From: Gonapodya sp. JEL0774
Lineage: Eukaryota; Monoblepharomycota; Monoblepharidomycetes; Monoblepharidales; Gonapodyaceae
Direction of reading: 5' to 3'
Assembly (NCBI GenBank): GCA_027604505.1
Contig: JADIIX010000324.1
Span: 1-10,131 of the forward strand
DNA: 10,131 bases
Under the pieces are notes generated by a model. The model was not told the DNA's origin and did not search any database. It saw only the letters and a program-made list of their open reading frames with translations. Shown piece by piece: positions 8,020 through 10,131 of this stretch. Position 1 is the first letter of the stretch; each line of letters opens with the position of its first letter. A program made the position numbers and the translations under genes.

Positions 8020-9069
8020 TCACCCAATCTGAAACATGCTAAAATCCCCACATTTGGTAAATCCCACCTTCTCATACACTCGCCAAGCGCTCGCGTGTGG
8101 ATCTGCCATCAGCATTGCCGCAGAGACACCATCCTCCTCGAGGATCTCCCGCACTAGAGAAGACATTAAACGAGTCGAGGCGCCACGGTTGCGGAACTCG
8201 GGAGGAGTGTAAACCATCCCGATTCGAGGGACAAGTGGATGTGCAACCTTGCGGTGGAACGCCATGGACATTGGCGTACCGTCCTCAGTAAACAAAACGG
8301 CTTTCCTGATACCAGGATCTTTCAGAAGTTTATCAAACATGGTAAAGGGGTCTTGGGGCGCGGGAACACCGGTCTCCTTGATGAATTGGAGGTGCCAATC
8401 ATGAAGAACGGAAAGGTGACCAGCATCGGAGAGAAAAGACACACGAGAATCGCGTGCTGGGTACGATGGTGGAAGGGGCTTGAGTGGAGTTATCAAAATC
8501 GGACCCATTCTGATTTGTGCGGTGTGGGGAATCGAAACAGACCTTTGAGACTGAATATCCCACCATACTTTCCAGTTTCTTTCCTTCGCCTCCTTTCCCT
8601 ATCGCTGGCCATATACGTTTCAGCGTCTCGGCATCGCCAGCCTCCAACGTGAGAAATCTCCCCTGGAACAACGATAGTCCCACGTTGTCTTCGAGACCTT
8701 GAATAAGGACTGCAGCGTGCTCAGAATGCACCGGATGAGATATCAGGAGATGATCCGCAGGAGTTAAACTAACTGTGGAATCAAAAATCGAACACGGATG
8801 GTTTGGATGGTTTGGTTGCGGAGAAGACCCTGCGATTACGGCACCGATGCAACAGGATGCACCTTACCGAGCATCAGAACGGCTTCCCCGCTCTCCTCAA
8901 CAGCGCACGCCATAAATTTTGCATCGACGCCATCGCGCTCGATTCTGAGCAGTCCCAAGAGCATTTGGTTGTTCCTTATCACATCTTGTACGGCTAATGG
9001 ACGAGCGAGGGCGAGAAAATCGGGCGCTGATTGGGCGTCAAAGTGACGAAACTTGAGGCTGGACATCAT
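8020..9069 (-). CDS. GNAT-family (FR47-like) N-acetyltransferase
   Basis: Transfers an acetyl group from acetyl-CoA to an unknown amine substrate. Exons on the minus strand: 9069-8868, 8772-8543, 8478-8020; 891 nt, 296 aa. The N-terminal half (1-145) is the divergent lobe typical of two-lobed GNATs of this type. It ends in a Tyr-plus-PLPPSYP linker (145-151) like the PP-rich linker before the catalytic lobe in bacterial relatives. The C-terminal lobe shows beta4-motif A at 230-256 with the acetyl-CoA pyrophosphate loop RNRGAS (240-245). Motif B is at 269-284 with A-x-x-VYEKVGF. The last position of the R-x-x-G-x-G/A loop is Ser245. Start: ATG at 9069, with a second ATG directly after it. The second intron is the weakest call: 8542-8479 (GTCTGT donor, CAAG acceptor, with a TGATAAC branch-like site) keeps the frame and the linker. 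A 112-nt alternative from a GTATGG donor also fits but removes the linker. Confidence 0.85.
8796..8815. repeat. Two tandem 9-bp units in an intron
   Basis: GGATGGTTT occurs twice in a row (8796-8804 and 8805-8813) inside the first intron of the acetyltransferase gene (8867-8773). It is a minimal tandem duplication, useful at most as a variable marker; no function is suggested. Confidence 0.5.
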
Positions 9070-9733
9070 GGCCTTGACGGGGGACTTTGTTTCATAACGT
9101 GTATTTTAATGTCAGGTGGTACAGCGGGAGGCGTGGGGTTGAGGGGGTGGAACGGTGGAACGGGTCCTCATGGACGAACGCTGGGCGAGATGAGCAACGC
9201 AAGCGGCACGGGCGTGCGTTATTTATTGTTAACTTTTGTCATTGTGAAAGACCAGGTACATCCCGCAGATGAAGTAGGACATGTCATATTGTTCTCAAAG
9301 AGATAGCCTTCGAAGAGAGCGGGAAGTTAGTTTCGAGTGAGACAGAGAGAGGCCGCCCGCTGTTCTGCCAAACATGGCCGCCGCGAATTCGGCAACACAT
9401 GTGCGCGCGACTGACGCAACCACCCACACACAGATTTTTGCGACCGAGCCGAGACCCAGGAGAGATCCGGATATTTCGCATAATTTCAAAGCTCTGTACA
9501 GATAGCGGGAAATTTAACACGGGCTGATCGATGACGTTGCAAAGTATTCAATTGCATATTGGCAATATCCGAAGATCTACAATGATGCACGAGCGATGCG
9601 ATATGTCCAGAAAAAAATACTTCTATATTCGTTCTCTCCCAAGTTCCATCCACGAACAAACTGCTGTCCCAATCATGATGAGTAATTGTATAAAGTTGAC
9701 GAGTGGTATCAGGAGGCGCCATCGGAACCCTCC
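9070..9733. other. Non-coding region upstream of the acetyltransferase
   Basis: These 664 nt lie between the LITAF gene stop and the acetyltransferase start, both on the minus strand, so they hold one 3' end and one promoter. Apart from a 43-codon plus-strand ORF at 9374-9505, I see no gene. GCGGGAAA at 9505-9512 (TTTCCCGC on the gene strand) matches the E2F consensus TTTSSCGC. A near match, GCGGGAAG, lies at about 9319-9326. TGACGT, a CRE half-site, is at 9532-9537. These short matches are suggestive only. Confidence 0.4.
9374..9505 (+). CDS. Possible 43-aa small protein
   Basis: The ATG sits in AAACATGGCCGCC, an excellent eukaryotic start context (A at -3, G at +4). The frame runs 43 codons to TAG. 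The predicted peptide begins MAAANS, is Thr-rich, then charged with a PRPRRDPD stretch and ends NFKALYR. No family is recognised. It could be a real small protein, the first exon of an unseen gene, or chance in a GC-rich patch. A plus-strand gene would soon meet the LITAF gene on the other strand, which argues against a long continuation. Confidence 0.2.
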   Translation: MAAANSATHVRATDATTHTQIFATEPRPRRDPDISHNFKALYR

Positions 9734-10131
9734 TCAATGCAGAACACCCAAGCTGCTGTCGTACGGTACGACCATAAGCTTGGTGTGACACGATGGGCAT
9801 TTGTGTTGCTTGTCTTGGAGACCGCTGTTGTGAAAGTGGGAATTGCAGGATACAAGTTGGATTGGGAACTTGAGAAACTGATGGACGTAAACGCAAAGAC
9901 GAGCAATCCACTCACCCCATCACCAAGGGAACCCATGCGATAGGCCAAGCGCCGACAATGAACAGTGCACCGGCGGCGAGCCATGCCTGAATGATGGAGA
10001 ACACCGTGTTCAACCTTGATCGCGATCATGGATAACATCCTGGTTTTACTCACGGCAGTCGACGCTTTCTTCTTTAGCTGAGTATGTACTTGCTTGTTGC
10101 AAACAGGGCAGTGTACGAGCATTGATGCTGT
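9734..10131 (-). CDS. LITAF/SIMPLE-domain membrane protein, N-terminus cut by window edge
   Basis: LITAF domains bind zinc and insert into the cytosolic face of endosome/lysosome or plasma membranes. Exons on the minus strand: 10131-10054, 9986-9916, 9824-9734; introns of 67 and 91 nt, both with GTGAGT donors; phases 0 and 2 join cleanly to TGA at 9736-9734. The 79 visible residues are essentially the domain. CPVC with QVHTQ (about 8-18) is the first zinc knuckle. A hydrophobic Ala/Trp-rich stretch with LAAGALFIVG (about 27-50) is the in-plane membrane segment. QDKQHKCPSC (about 53-62) is the second knuckle, and the tail ends in VLH. The KD-x-x-H-x-CP-x-C spacing is the family signature. The middle lacks the cysteines often found there. 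An in-frame Met (10122-10120) lies only four codons before the first Cys, so the true start with its usual Pro-rich region probably lies beyond the window. Confidence 0.82.

Noticed and set aside
7386-8075. 229-codon minus-strand ORF
   Set aside because: Antisense to EngB exon 3 and the convergent spacer; Arg/Ser-rich shadow of the Arg/Glu-rich C-terminus.
1-10131. CRISPR array, transposon, tRNA or rRNA
   Set aside because: No regularly spaced repeats, no terminal inverted repeats with a transposase, and no cloverleaf or rRNA-like stretch noticed by eye; a tRNA scan was not possible.
1-10131. Pseudogene decay as the cause of the many broken frames
   Set aside because: Each frame break coincides with GT...AG signals, and phases and family motifs are restored after splicing.

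Overview
The window reads as nuclear DNA of a zoosporic (flagellated) fungus, most likely a chytrid-type or blastocladiomycete lineage. Genes are small, closely packed and cut by short spliceosomal introns of about 47-200 nt with GT(A/G)NG(T/C)-like donors. The first gene, ISN1, is an IMP nucleotidase mainly known from fungi. The second is a single-domain voltage-gated Ca2+ channel of CatSper type, a family tied to flagellated cells and absent from the model yeasts and moulds. The organism call is inference from gene content; another flagellated eukaryote is not excluded.

Layout, left to right. 1-2048 (-): ISN1, eight exons visible, C-terminus cut by the left edge. 2049-2375: divergent 5' region with a 17-nt palindrome and a candidate first exon of the next gene. 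2376-4803 (+): CatSper-like channel, ten exons, 568 codons resolved, start codon uncertain. 4920-5732 (+): intronless UBC12-like NEDD8-conjugating enzyme with a long Ser-rich N-terminal extension. 5733-6108: non-coding. 6109-7872 (+): EngB/YihA-family (Mrx8/GTPBP8-like) GTPase, three exons, predicted mitochondrial. 7873-8019: short convergent spacer. 8020-9069 (-): GNAT-family N-acetyltransferase, three exons. 9070-9733: non-coding apart from one 43-codon ORF with a strong start context. 9734-10131 (-): LITAF-domain protein, three exons visible, N-terminus cut by the right edge.

The exon models were built by hand from splice sites, phase continuity and agreement with family motifs. For every multi-exon gene the phases join without a stop, and the complete gene models are multiples of three. 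The genes do not form one pathway: purine salvage, calcium signalling, neddylation, mitoribosome assembly, acetylation and endosomal membrane functions sit side by side, as is usual in a eukaryotic genome. The most notable item is the channel: six S4 arginines, a Thr-Gln-Asp-Ser-Trp pore signature, and a voltage-sensor exon and a pore exon that could each be skipped without breaking the frame. No CRISPR array, transposon, tRNA or rRNA was seen.
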